Below, in pieces: positions 23,494 through 30,456 of a DNA stretch of 33,244 nucleotides. Numbering within the stretch: the first letter of the stretch is position 1; the number at the start of each line of letters is the position of its first letter. This DNA is from DASZXJ01 sp035545895 (GTDB lineage Bacteria > Planctomycetota > Phycisphaerae > Tepidisphaerales > Tepidisphaeraceae). The position numbers and the translations under genes were made by a program. Location: contig DASZXJ010000229.1 of the NCBI GenBank assembly GCA_035545895.1, positions 1 through 33,244 on the forward strand. Direction: 5' to 3'. The notes under the pieces are model-generated. The model ran no database searches, had not been told where the DNA came from, and was given only the letters and a program-made list of their open reading frames with translations.

Positions 23494-24459
23494 ATGTACG
23501 GCAATCGCCTGGGCTGGACACTATCGATCCTCAGCGTCTTTGGGCTGTTCATGCTCATTTCCTGGATCAATGCCACCGCCACCCAGGCGGGAGCGCGTAC
23601 CGAATTCAGCCAAAACATCTCCAACGGCGCGGCCATCTTGTTGCCTGTCTCGCCGCGCGTGGTTGTGCCGACCATGACCCAAATGACCGATGCCGGACCG
23701 ATCTATCGGCGGGCGATCGAGGACTACGAGAAAAGCCCTGTGACGTATGACCGATTCGCCCGCAGCGGCCAAGTCGCGGATGTCGAAGATGTGCCCGCCA
23801 TTCAAATTCTGCTCGAAGCCGCCAATCATGCTCAAGCGCGGCTGTTTGCCGACAATCCCACCGAGATCGTCAATTTCAAAAATGAGAAGCCCGCTTTGGA
23901 CGCGCTTAAAACGTTGGGCGCATGTTCCCGCCGCGCCGGCCAGTTGATTGAAAAATCCGATCCCGCAAGTGCCATGAGATTTTACGAAGCCACGTTTTCC
24001 CTTGGCGACAAGCTGTATGAAGAACGTCTCTGCTGGGCGGAATTGAACGCGGGGCTGACGCTCATGGCGGAGGGTTCCACGATGATCGGCCTGCTGAGTG
24101 AATCGACCGGAGACCAAGCGCGAGCCGTCGCCTGCAAACGATTCAACGATGCCCGCATCGAATATGTCAATCAGCGGCTCATGCCCATATTGCGGGTCAT
24201 CACCAGCATCGAGCCCGCCATGCTCGAGCAAAACGCCGGCGACATTATTTATTTCGCCCGCCATGCGGAGGACAAATTGTGGCGCGTGGAAGCCATCGAA
24301 AAACTCGGCCGTTACCGTTTCAACGCCACCCGCATGGGCGATCAGCGAATCGCCATGAAAGTCTTGAAGGAATTGAGCAGTGACAATGATTTGACGATCA
24401 AGACCGCCGCAATCGCGGCGCGCGATCTGACCGAACCGGAATATCGGATGCTGAGATGA
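23494..24459 (+). CDS. Membrane-anchored helical protein of unknown function
   Basis: 321 residues from ATG 23494. One membrane segment lies at about 8-24 (WTLSILSVFGLFMLISW) with no signal cleavage site, so the rest is probably anchored outside. The remainder is mostly alpha-helical (for example LDALKTLGACSRRAGQLIEKSDPASAMRFYEATFSLGDKLYEER), a pattern like degenerate TPR or HEAT repeats, ending with an AIEKLGRYRF...KELSSDNDLTIKTAAIAARDL segment that resembles a HEAT-type repeat. I do not recognise the family. It has no strand partner nearby: the upstream gene diverges and the downstream gene converges, so it is likely transcribed alone. Confidence 0.75.
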   Translation: MYGNRLGWTLSILSVFGLFMLISWINATATQAGARTEFSQNISNGAAILLPVSPRVVVPTMTQMTDAGPIYRRAIEDYEKSPVTYDRFARSGQVADVEDVPAIQILLEAANHAQARLFADNPTEIVNFKNEKPALDALKTLGACSRRAGQLIEKSDPASAMRFYEATFSLGDKLYEERLCWAELNAGLTLMAEGSTMIGLLSESTGDQARAVACKRFNDARIEYVNQRLMPILRVITSIEPAMLEQNAGDIIYFARHAEDKLWRVEAIEKLGRYRFNATRMGDQRIAMKVLKELSSDNDLTIKTAAIAARDLTEPEYRMLR

Positions 24460-24476
24460 ACGGTTTTATCTACTCA

Positions 24477-24499
24477 CATGGTCAGCCAAGCTGACCATG
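24477..24499. repeat. Perfect hairpin between convergent genes
   Basis: CATGGTCAGC (24477-24486), CAA, GCTGACCATG (24490-24499). The 10-bp stem could act as a terminator for both converging genes, but no T tract follows on either strand, so a REP-type palindrome is as likely. Confidence 0.6.
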
Positions 24500-24515
24500 C
24501 CAATAAAACAGGGAC

Positions 24516-24568
24516 TCTTTTTCCCCTTGTCTCCCCCTCCCCTTGTCCCCTAGTCTTCCTCATCTTCC
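24516..24568. repeat. Polypyrimidine copy of the GACAAGG repeat
   Basis: Read on the minus strand it begins GGAAGATGAGGAAG and has two ACAAGGGGA units, closely matching 18844-18914. It runs over the stop codon of the minus-strand gene, whose last residues (GR and stop) are encoded by it. Confidence 0.7.
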
Positions 24569-25690
24569 AGCTTGCACATCAGCGGACAAATCAACTCCGC
24601 TGACCTGTTGAATCTGTTTCAACATTGCTGCGCCATCGGCCGGTGGAGATTTACGCATTTCAACCAAAACTTTTGGCACCATGTCGATTCCCACGCGGCC
24701 GATCCAGTTGTTGATGATGCGCGCCGATTTCTTGCGATACGCCGTCACGTAAGCCGGGCCCATCTGCGGGCGAAGTTGTCCGGCTTCAACCGGATGCGCC
24801 AGATCCACCGATGCCTGCGATACCGGCATGCGCGGGTCATCCACCGTGATCTGCCGGATTAACTCCGGCAACGGCAAGCCCGTCACCATCGAGGTATAAT
24901 GGCAGCCCAGGACCTCGGCCACACCCACCGAAAACCATTCGCGATCGGGGCGACCTTTCAATGGAGTAATGGTCTGCAACAGGGCGAATTGCAGAAATGC
25001 TTCGTGACATTCTCGCATCGCCTGAAGTGAAATCGCGCTGGCCAGTTTGCTTTCCGTACTGCGAATTTCATCTTCAACCTGTGAATGCTGCTCGTCAGGC
25101 GTGCCATCCTTCTTGTACAGCGCCGGCAGCAGCACATCGTCGGCCATTCCATCCGCGGTCAGGTCGAGCTGCGAATTGATGATGACCGAATCTGAAACGC
25201 GGTTGTAATAAAATCGCGGATCCGACCAGCCCCCTCGATAAAGTTCCGCCAGTCGCTTTTCGCTGACGACCATGTAAAAAAGCGGCGGGACGATTTCGTG
25301 ATATTTCTTCAGCGACTCTTCCAGATGGTCCTTCAAGAATGTTTCCGCGAGTGACGCATCCGACAGCGCCAGATCGGTCGTCAGTCGCTGTTTGAGCTTG
25401 TCGCGGCTGGCGGTGATTTGCCCGATCAAATCGGAAGGCATGGTGGTGGGCATCGTGGTCGGCTTGAGGCTGGCGACCAATGGTCGCAACCAGGTTTCGT
25501 CGGCCGGTTCGACGATCAATTGCCGCTGATTGACTTCAATCACATGAAACCCCGGCGGAATGGTAATGGCGTGCCGGGCGCGGGCGGTCGTGGCGGGGGC
25601 CTTTGGAGCCGTCGCAGGCTGGGCGAACGCCTTCGCGGACACTAAAAAGGCCGCGCATGTCAGACAAGCCCATAATTTCGATAATCTCAT
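24560..25690 (-). CDS. Exported protein, possibly a degenerate metallopeptidase-like fold
   Basis: 376 residues. The signal peptide is about 1-23 (LTCAAFLVSAKAFA-Q), followed by an alanine/threonine-rich linker. Residues 227-261 (ECHEAFLQFALLQ...REWFSVGVAEVLG) look like the active-site region of gluzincin-type peptidases (HExxH...WxxEGxAEY), but the second histidine is leucine and the downstream Glu is valine, so zinc catalysis is not expected. This link rests on pattern only. Start ATG 25690 has GAGG seven bases upstream on this strand. It diverges from the structured leader of the PEP-CTERM gene. Otherwise unrecognised. Confidence 0.7.
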   Translation of the reverse strand: MRLSKLWACLTCAAFLVSAKAFAQPATAPKAPATTARARHAITIPPGFHVIEVNQRQLIVEPADETWLRPLVASLKPTTMPTTMPSDLIGQITASRDKLKQRLTTDLALSDASLAETFLKDHLEESLKKYHEIVPPLFYMVVSEKRLAELYRGGWSDPRFYYNRVSDSVIINSQLDLTADGMADDVLLPALYKKDGTPDEQHSQVEDEIRSTESKLASAISLQAMRECHEAFLQFALLQTITPLKGRPDREWFSVGVAEVLGCHYTSMVTGLPLPELIRQITVDDPRMPVSQASVDLAHPVEAGQLRPQMGPAYVTAYRKKSARIINNWIGRVGIDMVPKVLVEMRKSPPADGAAMLKQIQQVSGVDLSADVQAGR

Positions 25691-25792
25691 TCAGTACCTC
25701 AGCTTATGTGCTATCTATCGACCGTCCGGCGTCATAGCCTCGCCATTTTAACTCGAAATTGGGTTAAGCGAGTCCTGTTTGGTCTGAATAAG

Positions 25793-25923
25793 GATTTTAC
25801 CCTCTAAAAGTTGCTTGTGCGGCCGGTTTTTTCCGACCTTGGCTCGATTTAGGGGGTAAAATCTAGGCCGGTGTGAATCTCTATTCATGCCTTGCTACGC
25901 GCTGGTTGTTAAGGCGCAGATTC
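25793..25923 (+). ncRNA. Candidate structured leader RNA
   Basis: Two stem structures precede the PEP-CTERM gene. The first pairs GATTTTACCCTCTAAA (25793-25808) with TTTAGGGGGTAAAATC (25848-25863): 16 pairs if one G-U is allowed, enclosing GGCCGG and CCGACC around six T. The second nests GCCTT/AAGGC (25889-25893, 25911-25915) inside GAATCT/AGATTC (25875-25880, 25918-25923). A third hairpin overlaps the SD site. It matches no riboswitch class that I recognise. The transcript start is not known, so the first stem may instead lie in DNA between divergent promoters. Confidence 0.35.
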
Positions 25924-25929
25924 CAAAAC

Positions 25930-25945
25930 CCTGCCGGAGCAGGAG
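25930..25945 (+). promoter_or_regulatory. Hairpin overlapping the Shine-Dalgarno site
   Basis: CCTGC (25930-25934), loop CGGA, GCAGG (25939-25943), with the SD AGGAG at 25941-25945 partly in the stem. The SD is 9 nt before ATG 25955. Folding would hide half of the ribosome site. Confidence 0.5.
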
Positions 25946-25954
25946 AAAAAAGAC

Positions 25955-26779
25955 ATGTTCCGCAAGAACGCCAAAGCAATCGTGGCTGCCGCCTGTGCCT
26001 CTCCACTTTTTTCCGCCGTCGCCATGGCGGGCACTCTTTACGATTCCACCACCGCACTGCGATTTGATCTGCAAACCGATCCGATCCCGGCATATTTCAA
26101 AGCGGACAACAACACGCACATTCTTTTTGACGATGTTCCGATCAATGTCGGCGCCACCGTCACGCCTTTCGTGCACGTCGATCGGCTGACGTTCGAAATC
26201 ACGCGACTGAACGGCGCTGCGCCTGCTTCGGTCAACGTTTACTGGGCCAACATGGTGCCGGACAACAGCACCAACCGCGGCGGATCGGACCCATCGCTTT
26301 CCCCGTACGATGATTTCACCGACGACACCGGCCCGGCTCATCTGATCGGCGTACTGGACCTGCCCGGCAACACCAGCGGTAGCCCGGTGCATGGAACGTT
26401 TTCCATCGATACCGATTTCTTCACCGATGTGCTCGATACCACAACGGCCGACTATGATCCGGTGAACGATCAATATAACCTGGGCGCGCATCCGGGATAT
26501 GGCTATTTCTTCATCGGCCTGCAATTCCCCACGGCAACCGCCGAAAACGGCTGGAGCCTGGCGACTGATCCCAACAATCTGGGCGACATCACCGTCGATT
26601 TCCAGGACACCGACCCGACGACCGTCGATCAGTTCTTCCCGGGTTTCGACAGTGCCGACAACCCGTTCTTCGGAACGATGGCATTGAAGGTGGAAGGCAC
26701 GCTGCTCCCCGAGCCAGCGAGCCTGTCTTTGCTGGCGCTGCCTGCAATCTCCCTCTTATCGCGTCGCAAGCGCGTTTGA
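25955..26779 (+). CDS. PEP-CTERM exported protein
   Basis: 274 residues from ATG 25955 with a good SD site. A signal peptide spans about 1-25 (AKAIVAAACASPLFSAVAMA-G). The mature part is acidic, rich in Asp, Thr, Asn and Phe, and probably all beta, without a known enzyme motif. The C-terminus is a full PEP-CTERM signal: LPEP, the hydrophobic ASLSLLALPAISLL and the basic SRRKRV at the very end. Exosortase should cleave near the PEP motif and fix or release the protein at the cell surface; no exosortase gene is in the window. It is preceded by structured non-coding sequence and followed by a REP-like hairpin. Confidence 0.9.
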   Translation: MFRKNAKAIVAAACASPLFSAVAMAGTLYDSTTALRFDLQTDPIPAYFKADNNTHILFDDVPINVGATVTPFVHVDRLTFEITRLNGAAPASVNVYWANMVPDNSTNRGGSDPSLSPYDDFTDDTGPAHLIGVLDLPGNTSGSPVHGTFSIDTDFFTDVLDTTTADYDPVNDQYNLGAHPGYGYFFIGLQFPTATAENGWSLATDPNNLGDITVDFQDTDPTTVDQFFPGFDSADNPFFGTMALKVEGTLLPEPASLSLLALPAISLLSRRKRV

Positions 26780-26793
26780 TCGAAACATTATAA

Positions 26794-26815
26794 ACACGGC
26801 CAAGACGGGCCGTGT
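26794..26815. repeat. Solitary REP-like hairpin
   Basis: ACACGGCC, AAGACG, GGCCGTGT. It closely resembles the CACGGCC...GGCCGTG palindrome of the cassette in dinG, and lies 15 bp after the PEP-CTERM gene. It could double as a terminator but has no T tract. Confidence 0.6.
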
Positions 26816-26833
26816 TGCAGGCGGCCCGCTATA

Positions 26834-26848
26834 TGCAACTTTGTTGCA
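26834..26848. promoter_or_regulatory. Candidate metalloregulator operator before the metal importer
   Basis: TGCAAC, TTT, GTTGCA: a perfect 6-3-6 palindrome, 21 bp before the GTG of the ZnuC-like gene and just upstream of a TATCAT hexamer (26856-26861) that could be the -10 box. Size and place suit a Fur/Zur/MntR-type repressor site. No regulator gene is nearby. Confidence 0.45.
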
Positions 26849-26869
26849 ATTAGGCTATCATTCCCTGCT

Positions 26870-27637
26870 GTGAATCCGATCGTCGATATCCAGCAGCTTG
26901 ATTTCGCCTACGGCCAGCAGCTTGTCCTCAAGCAGATCGACCTGCGCGTGGAACCAGGCACAACGCTGGGATTGATCGGCCCCAATGGCGGGGGCAAAAC
27001 AAGTCTGCTTCGGCTGTTGCTGGGCTTGCAGCGGCCGACCCGCGGCTCGATCACGGTGGATGGCCTGGAACCGCACCAAGCGGTGGCGCGGGGGGATTTG
27101 ATCGGCTATCTGCCTCAAAATCCTCGTTTGCCCGCCAATTTTCCGATCAACGTCCGGCAACTGGTTCGGCTGGGATTGGCTGGAAAAACCGGGCTGTTTC
27201 GCTCGCACTCGCCAGGCGATCTTCAATTTGCGGATGAATTGGCCAGCCGCGTCGGTTTACGCGGGCTGGAGCGCCAACCCATCGGCCGGCTCAGTGGCGG
27301 ACAACTTCAACGCGTCCTCATCGCCCGCGCACTGGCTGCCAAACCCAAATTGCTCCTGCTCGATGAGCCCACCACCGGCATCGACCGCGCCGGCCAGGAG
27401 CATTTCATCGAATCGCTGACCGTGCTCAAGCAGCAGCTTGGCCTGACCATCGTTTTTGTCAGCCACGATCTGCGTGCGGTAACGTCGATTTGCGACCGCA
27501 TCGCCTGCCTGAATCTCACTTTGCATTATCACGATGTCCCCGACCACATGCCGCCGGACCTGGTCTTTTCAATGTTCGGCTGCGACCTGGCGGCCATGGG
27601 CGTGGGACACAAGCACCAACATGAGCATAAGTGCTAA
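26870..27637 (+). CDS. znuC: Zinc/manganese-type ABC importer, ATP-binding subunit
   Basis: 255 residues from GTG 26870, eight bases after a -10-like TATCAT and without an SD site. Walker A GPNGGGKT at 37-44, signature LSGGQ at 141-145 and Walker B LLLLDEPTTG at 161-170. QNPRLPANFPINVRQLVRLGL is characteristic of the ZnuC/MntA group. The C-terminus is histidine-rich (GVGHKHQHEHKC), as often in zinc-handling ATPases. The permease gene overlaps its end by 17 bp, so the two are translationally coupled. A periplasmic metal-binding subunit is not found in the window. Zinc is the likely metal; manganese cannot be excluded. Confidence 0.88.
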   Translation: MNPIVDIQQLDFAYGQQLVLKQIDLRVEPGTTLGLIGPNGGGKTSLLRLLLGLQRPTRGSITVDGLEPHQAVARGDLIGYLPQNPRLPANFPINVRQLVRLGLAGKTGLFRSHSPGDLQFADELASRVGLRGLERQPIGRLSGGQLQRVLIARALAAKPKLLLLDEPTTGIDRAGQEHFIESLTVLKQQLGLTIVFVSHDLRAVTSICDRIACLNLTLHYHDVPDHMPPDLVFSMFGCDLAAMGVGHKHQHEHKC

Positions 27638-28469
27638 TACATTACTGACCGCCTCGGCGCTGGCGATTGCCTGTGCGCTGCTGAGCCTGTTCGTCGTGCT
27701 CTGCCGCTGGGCGTTCATCGGCGAAGGCATCGGCCACAGCGGCTTCGGCGGTGCGGGCACGGCGTGGATACTCGCCCTTTTGTTTCCCGCGCTCGATCAA
27801 CCTTGGATTCCATACGCCTGTGTGATTGTCTTCTGCCTGCTGACCGCTTGCGCCATCGCGATGATTACTCGTAAAGGCGAAGTCAATTCCGATGCCGCCA
27901 TCGGCATTTTCATGGTGGCATCGCTCGCCTGGGGATTCCTCGCCCAGCAGATTTACATTCAGGTGCGTCACACCAGCCCTTCGCTGTTCTCAGATTTGCT
28001 GTTCGGGCAGATCGCATCATTTTCACCGGATCACGCACGCGCTGTCATAATCGTTTGTCTTGGCGTGATCCTCGTTGTCATCCTGCTTTGGAAGCAATTC
28101 ATCGCGTACAGTTTCGATCCCATGCTGGCCGCCAGTTCTGGAGTGCCGGCGCGGTTTATTCACTACCTGCTGATTTTGCTGCTGGCCATGGTGATCGTTG
28201 TTTCCATGCGGCTTGCCGGCAGCGTGCTGGTGACGGCTTTGCTGGTTCTACCGGCCGCCACTGCCTTGCGCATATCCCAGCGGCTGGATGTCGTCCTGAC
28301 GATCTCCATCGCCACTGCCTTTGCTGGCGCAATCTGCGGAGTGCTCTTAAACCATCGCTGGCCATTCCTTCCGCCGGGGCCGATGATCGTCCTTTTGATG
28401 TTCGTCGAGTTCCTCGTTGCTTGGGTGATTGGCGCTTTCCAACAGGCTTCGTGGGAAGGCCGTGGATAA
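27621..28469 (+). CDS. znuB: Zinc/manganese-type ABC importer, permease subunit
   Basis: 282 residues from ATG 27621 (MSISANTLL); the longer frame from 27534 lies inside znuC in another frame. Eight or nine membrane helices, beginning SALAIACALLSLFVVLCRWAF. The family motifs are clear: WAFIGEGIGHSGFGGAGTAW near the N-terminus, LLFGQIASF in the middle and SMRLAGSVLVTALLVLPAATAL toward the C-terminus. It forms the membrane channel for the ZnuC-like ATPase encoded just upstream. Its stop codon lies within a DnaA-box-like sequence at the left edge of the putative origin. Confidence 0.9.
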   Translation: MSISANTLLTASALAIACALLSLFVVLCRWAFIGEGIGHSGFGGAGTAWILALLFPALDQPWIPYACVIVFCLLTACAIAMITRKGEVNSDAAIGIFMVASLAWGFLAQQIYIQVRHTSPSLFSDLLFGQIASFSPDHARAVIIVCLGVILVVILLWKQFIAYSFDPMLAASSGVPARFIHYLLILLLAMVIVVSMRLAGSVLVTALLVLPAATALRISQRLDVVLTISIATAFAGAICGVLLNHRWPFLPPGPMIVLLMFVEFLVAWVIGAFQQASWEGRG

Positions 28470-28797
28470 CTTGATCGGCTTATATTTCAAAACATCGCGC
28501 CCGAAACAGGTTTTGGTCAGGTCTTTTGTCTCTGCCGGAACGGGTGTTTCCAAAACCCGATTCACCCATCATGCTTGCGTCGGATCGCTAACACCTTTTC
28601 CACAGCCAAGGTCCTAGAATAATTCACGTAACCTCTAAATAAATATTGCTTTAGGTATCGTTCAGGTTACTTATCCACAATTGGCGCGGCGTTACTATCT
28701 CTACTGTATCTCATATATTCATTTAATAGACCAGTAATGATAAAGTACCCGCTGCGCGTACCCAGACCCAACGCGAGGGCGTAGAAAGGCAAAGCCA
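28461..28797 (+). other. oriC: Putative chromosomal replication origin (oriC)
   Basis: No gene lies here. Three DnaA-box-like 9-mers are visible: CGTGGATAA at 28461-28469 (inverse, one mismatch), TTTTCCACA at 28596-28604 (fits TTWTNCACA) and the perfect TTATCCACA at 28671-28679. The last is followed by a GC-rich block (GGCGCGGCG, 28683-28691), then TTA-CTA-TCT-CTA-CTG-TAT (28692-28709) and an AT-rich run to about 28730. This order, DnaA box, GC block and DnaA-trio, is that of the basal unwinding system next to dnaN in Bacillus subtilis. AT-rich sequence also occurs at 28637-28652. dnaN follows directly. dnaA is not in the window. Confidence 0.65.
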
Positions 28798-29907
28798 ATG
28801 AAAGTGATTTGTAACCGAGGCGCGCTGCTCGAAGCGCTGACCATCGCCGGTTCTGTCGTCACATCAAGAACCCCCAAGCCCGTCCTGCAATGCGTCAAGC
28901 TCACCGCAGGAGACGATCGACTGACCATCTCCGCCACCGATCTTGAAGTGGCCATCCGTTTCAGCGATACACAGGTGCAGGTCGAAAAAGATGGCGAAAC
29001 CCTCGTCCAGGCCGATAAGCTGCGCGACATCGTTCGCGAAAGCGTCGATGACACGCTTTCCCTGGAACTGGACAAAGAGCAGTTGAGCATCAAGGGTCAG
29101 GATTCGCACTTCAAACTGCTCACGCAATCCGTCAGTGAATTTCCACCGATCCCGGATCAGAAATCCGAAGCGGATTTTGAGATTTCAGGTACCGCGCTCA
29201 AACAACTCATCAACCAAACGCTCTTTGCTGCTGCCAAGGAATCGACGCGATATGCGTTCAATGGCGTGCTGTTCAACGCCGCCAAGGGCAAAAAGATCAA
29301 CCTCGTCAGCACCGATGGCCGGCGCCTGGCGATGGCCAAGGGCGATCTCGCCACCGCCGCCAAGGTCGAAAAAGACGGCAGCCGAGCCATCGTGCCGGTC
29401 AAGGCGCTGCAACTGATCGACAAGCTCATTCTCGATCCCGAACAAAACGTCAGCATCCAGATGCGCGAAAATCAGATCATTTTCCATTGCGCGGATGCCA
29501 CGCTCACCAGCAATCTCGTCGAAGGCCAGTTCCCTCCGTACGAAGATGTGATTCCCAAGGACGCCGACAAAAAAATGACCGCGGCCACCGCAGATTTTCT
29601 CAGCGCGGTCCGTCGCGCGGCCTTGCTCACCACCGAGGAAAGCAAAGGCGTGCGCATGCATTTCTCGAAGAAAGGCCTCGTGCTTACCAGCCGTTCTCCC
29701 GAATCCGGCGAAGCCACCGTCAACTTCGCCTGCAAATACGAGGGCAGCGAAGTCGAGATCGGCTTCAACCCCAATTTCCTGACCGATGCGCTGCGGGTGG
29801 TCAACACGGATGAAATCGAGCTGGACCTGAGCGCCCCCAATCGCCCCGGCCTATTGAAGGCCGGAAGCAGCTTTCTGTACGTCATCATGCCCGTGAATCT
29901 GCAATGA
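28798..29907 (+). CDS. dnaN: DNA polymerase III beta subunit (sliding clamp)
   Basis: 369 residues, the usual length. Forms the ring that holds the replicative polymerase on DNA. The three clamp domains are covered: MKVICNRGALLEALTIAGSVVTSRTPKPVLQCV at the start, VSEFPPIPD and YAFNGVLFNA in the middle domain, and LTTEESKGVRMHFSKKGLVLTSRSPESGEA with the closing FLYVIMPVNLQ in the third. The final YVIMPV is the canonical end of the protein and part of the partner-binding pocket. AAAGG 7-8 bases before ATG 28798 serves as SD. It lies just after the putative origin and before the DciA-like gene. Confidence 0.97.
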   Translation: MKVICNRGALLEALTIAGSVVTSRTPKPVLQCVKLTAGDDRLTISATDLEVAIRFSDTQVQVEKDGETLVQADKLRDIVRESVDDTLSLELDKEQLSIKGQDSHFKLLTQSVSEFPPIPDQKSEADFEISGTALKQLINQTLFAAAKESTRYAFNGVLFNAAKGKKINLVSTDGRRLAMAKGDLATAAKVEKDGSRAIVPVKALQLIDKLILDPEQNVSIQMRENQIIFHCADATLTSNLVEGQFPPYEDVIPKDADKKMTAATADFLSAVRRAALLTTEESKGVRMHFSKKGLVLTSRSPESGEATVNFACKYEGSEVEIGFNPNFLTDALRVVNTDEIELDLSAPNRPGLLKAGSSFLYVIMPVNLQ

Positions 29908-29920
29908 TCTTATTCCTGTC

Positions 29921-29946
29921 CCCTCTCCCTCCCGTGAGGGTGAGGG
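29921..29946. repeat. CCCTCTCCCTC hairpin repeat
   Basis: CCCTCTCCCTC (29921-29931), loop CCGT, GAGGGTGAGGG (29936-29946): ten of eleven pairs. It lies between the dnaN stop and the DciA-like gene and shares its GGAGAGGGGACAG complement with the hairpin at 15412. It could weaken transcription beyond dnaN. Confidence 0.7.
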
Positions 29947-29963
29947 CATTTACGAAAGCAAGG

Positions 29964-30362
29964 ATGCGACAAAACTCCGATCAACTTCAACTCCAGCGCC
30001 TGCACGAAGCCAAGCAGCCCAACCACCACCAAGCCGATCCCTTGGGCCCACAGATGCTCGATTTCTTCAAGAAATCCGTCAGCAAGCGTCAAACCAGGCT
30101 GACCACCATCGCCGAGTGTTTCGAACAACTCGTGCCGCAGATGCTTCTCGAACATTGCGCTTTGGAAAGCTTCAGCGCTGGAACACTCAAGGTGATTGTG
30201 GACAGCTCATCCCATCTCTATGAACTCAAGCAGCTTTTGCTATCCGGTTTACAACAGCAGTTGCTCATTGCATGCAAATCGACGGGTTTGCGCAAGATCA
30301 CCCTCAAATTTGGGAAATGGTATGAGGGTGATGGGCGCGACCGGCGGATCAACTTTCAATAA
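29964..30362 (+). CDS. dciA: DciA-like (DUF721) protein
   Basis: 132 residues. Start set at ATG 29964 with AAGG close upstream, because the longer frame from 29904 would translate the hairpin repeat. The core IAECFEQLVPQMLLEHCALESFSAGTLKVIVDSSSHLYELKQLLLSGLQQQL...LRKITLKFGKW fits the DUF721/DciA KH-like fold (strand-helix-strand with the conserved LxVxVxSSxxxxEL pattern). DciA loads or helps the replicative helicase DnaB in bacteria without DnaC or DnaI. Its place after dnaN next to the putative origin supports that role. The N-terminal 35 residues are polar and probably disordered. Confidence 0.8.
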   Translation: MRQNSDQLQLQRLHEAKQPNHHQADPLGPQMLDFFKKSVSKRQTRLTTIAECFEQLVPQMLLEHCALESFSAGTLKVIVDSSSHLYELKQLLLSGLQQQLLIACKSTGLRKITLKFGKWYEGDGRDRRINFQ

Positions 30363-30444
30363 ACCCGCTGAGCCGCTAGGCATCGCCGAGCGCTTTGACG
30401 CGGATAACAGGAGCGCTCCGCTTCGCGTCGCGGCTGAGCGCGGA

Positions 30445-30450
30445 TAGACT
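30445..30450 (+). promoter_or_regulatory. -10-like box for leaderless asnB
   Basis: TAGACT, then six bases and the ATG at 30457. The gap before it (30363-30444) has GC-rich inverted text (AGCGCT repeated, CGCGTCGCGG) that looks repeat-derived. Confidence 0.45.
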
Positions 30451-30456
30451 GTGCTC

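Noticed and set aside
24477..24499. Strong rho-independent terminator
   Set aside because: The stem is good but there is no T tract on either side; kept as a hairpin repeat.
25871..25954. Cyclic di-GMP or cobalamin riboswitch
   Set aside because: The conserved cores of these classes were not found; only stems are visible, so no class is named.
29904..29963. Longer N-terminus of the DciA-like protein
   Set aside because: It is the translation of the CCCTCTCCC hairpin repeat.
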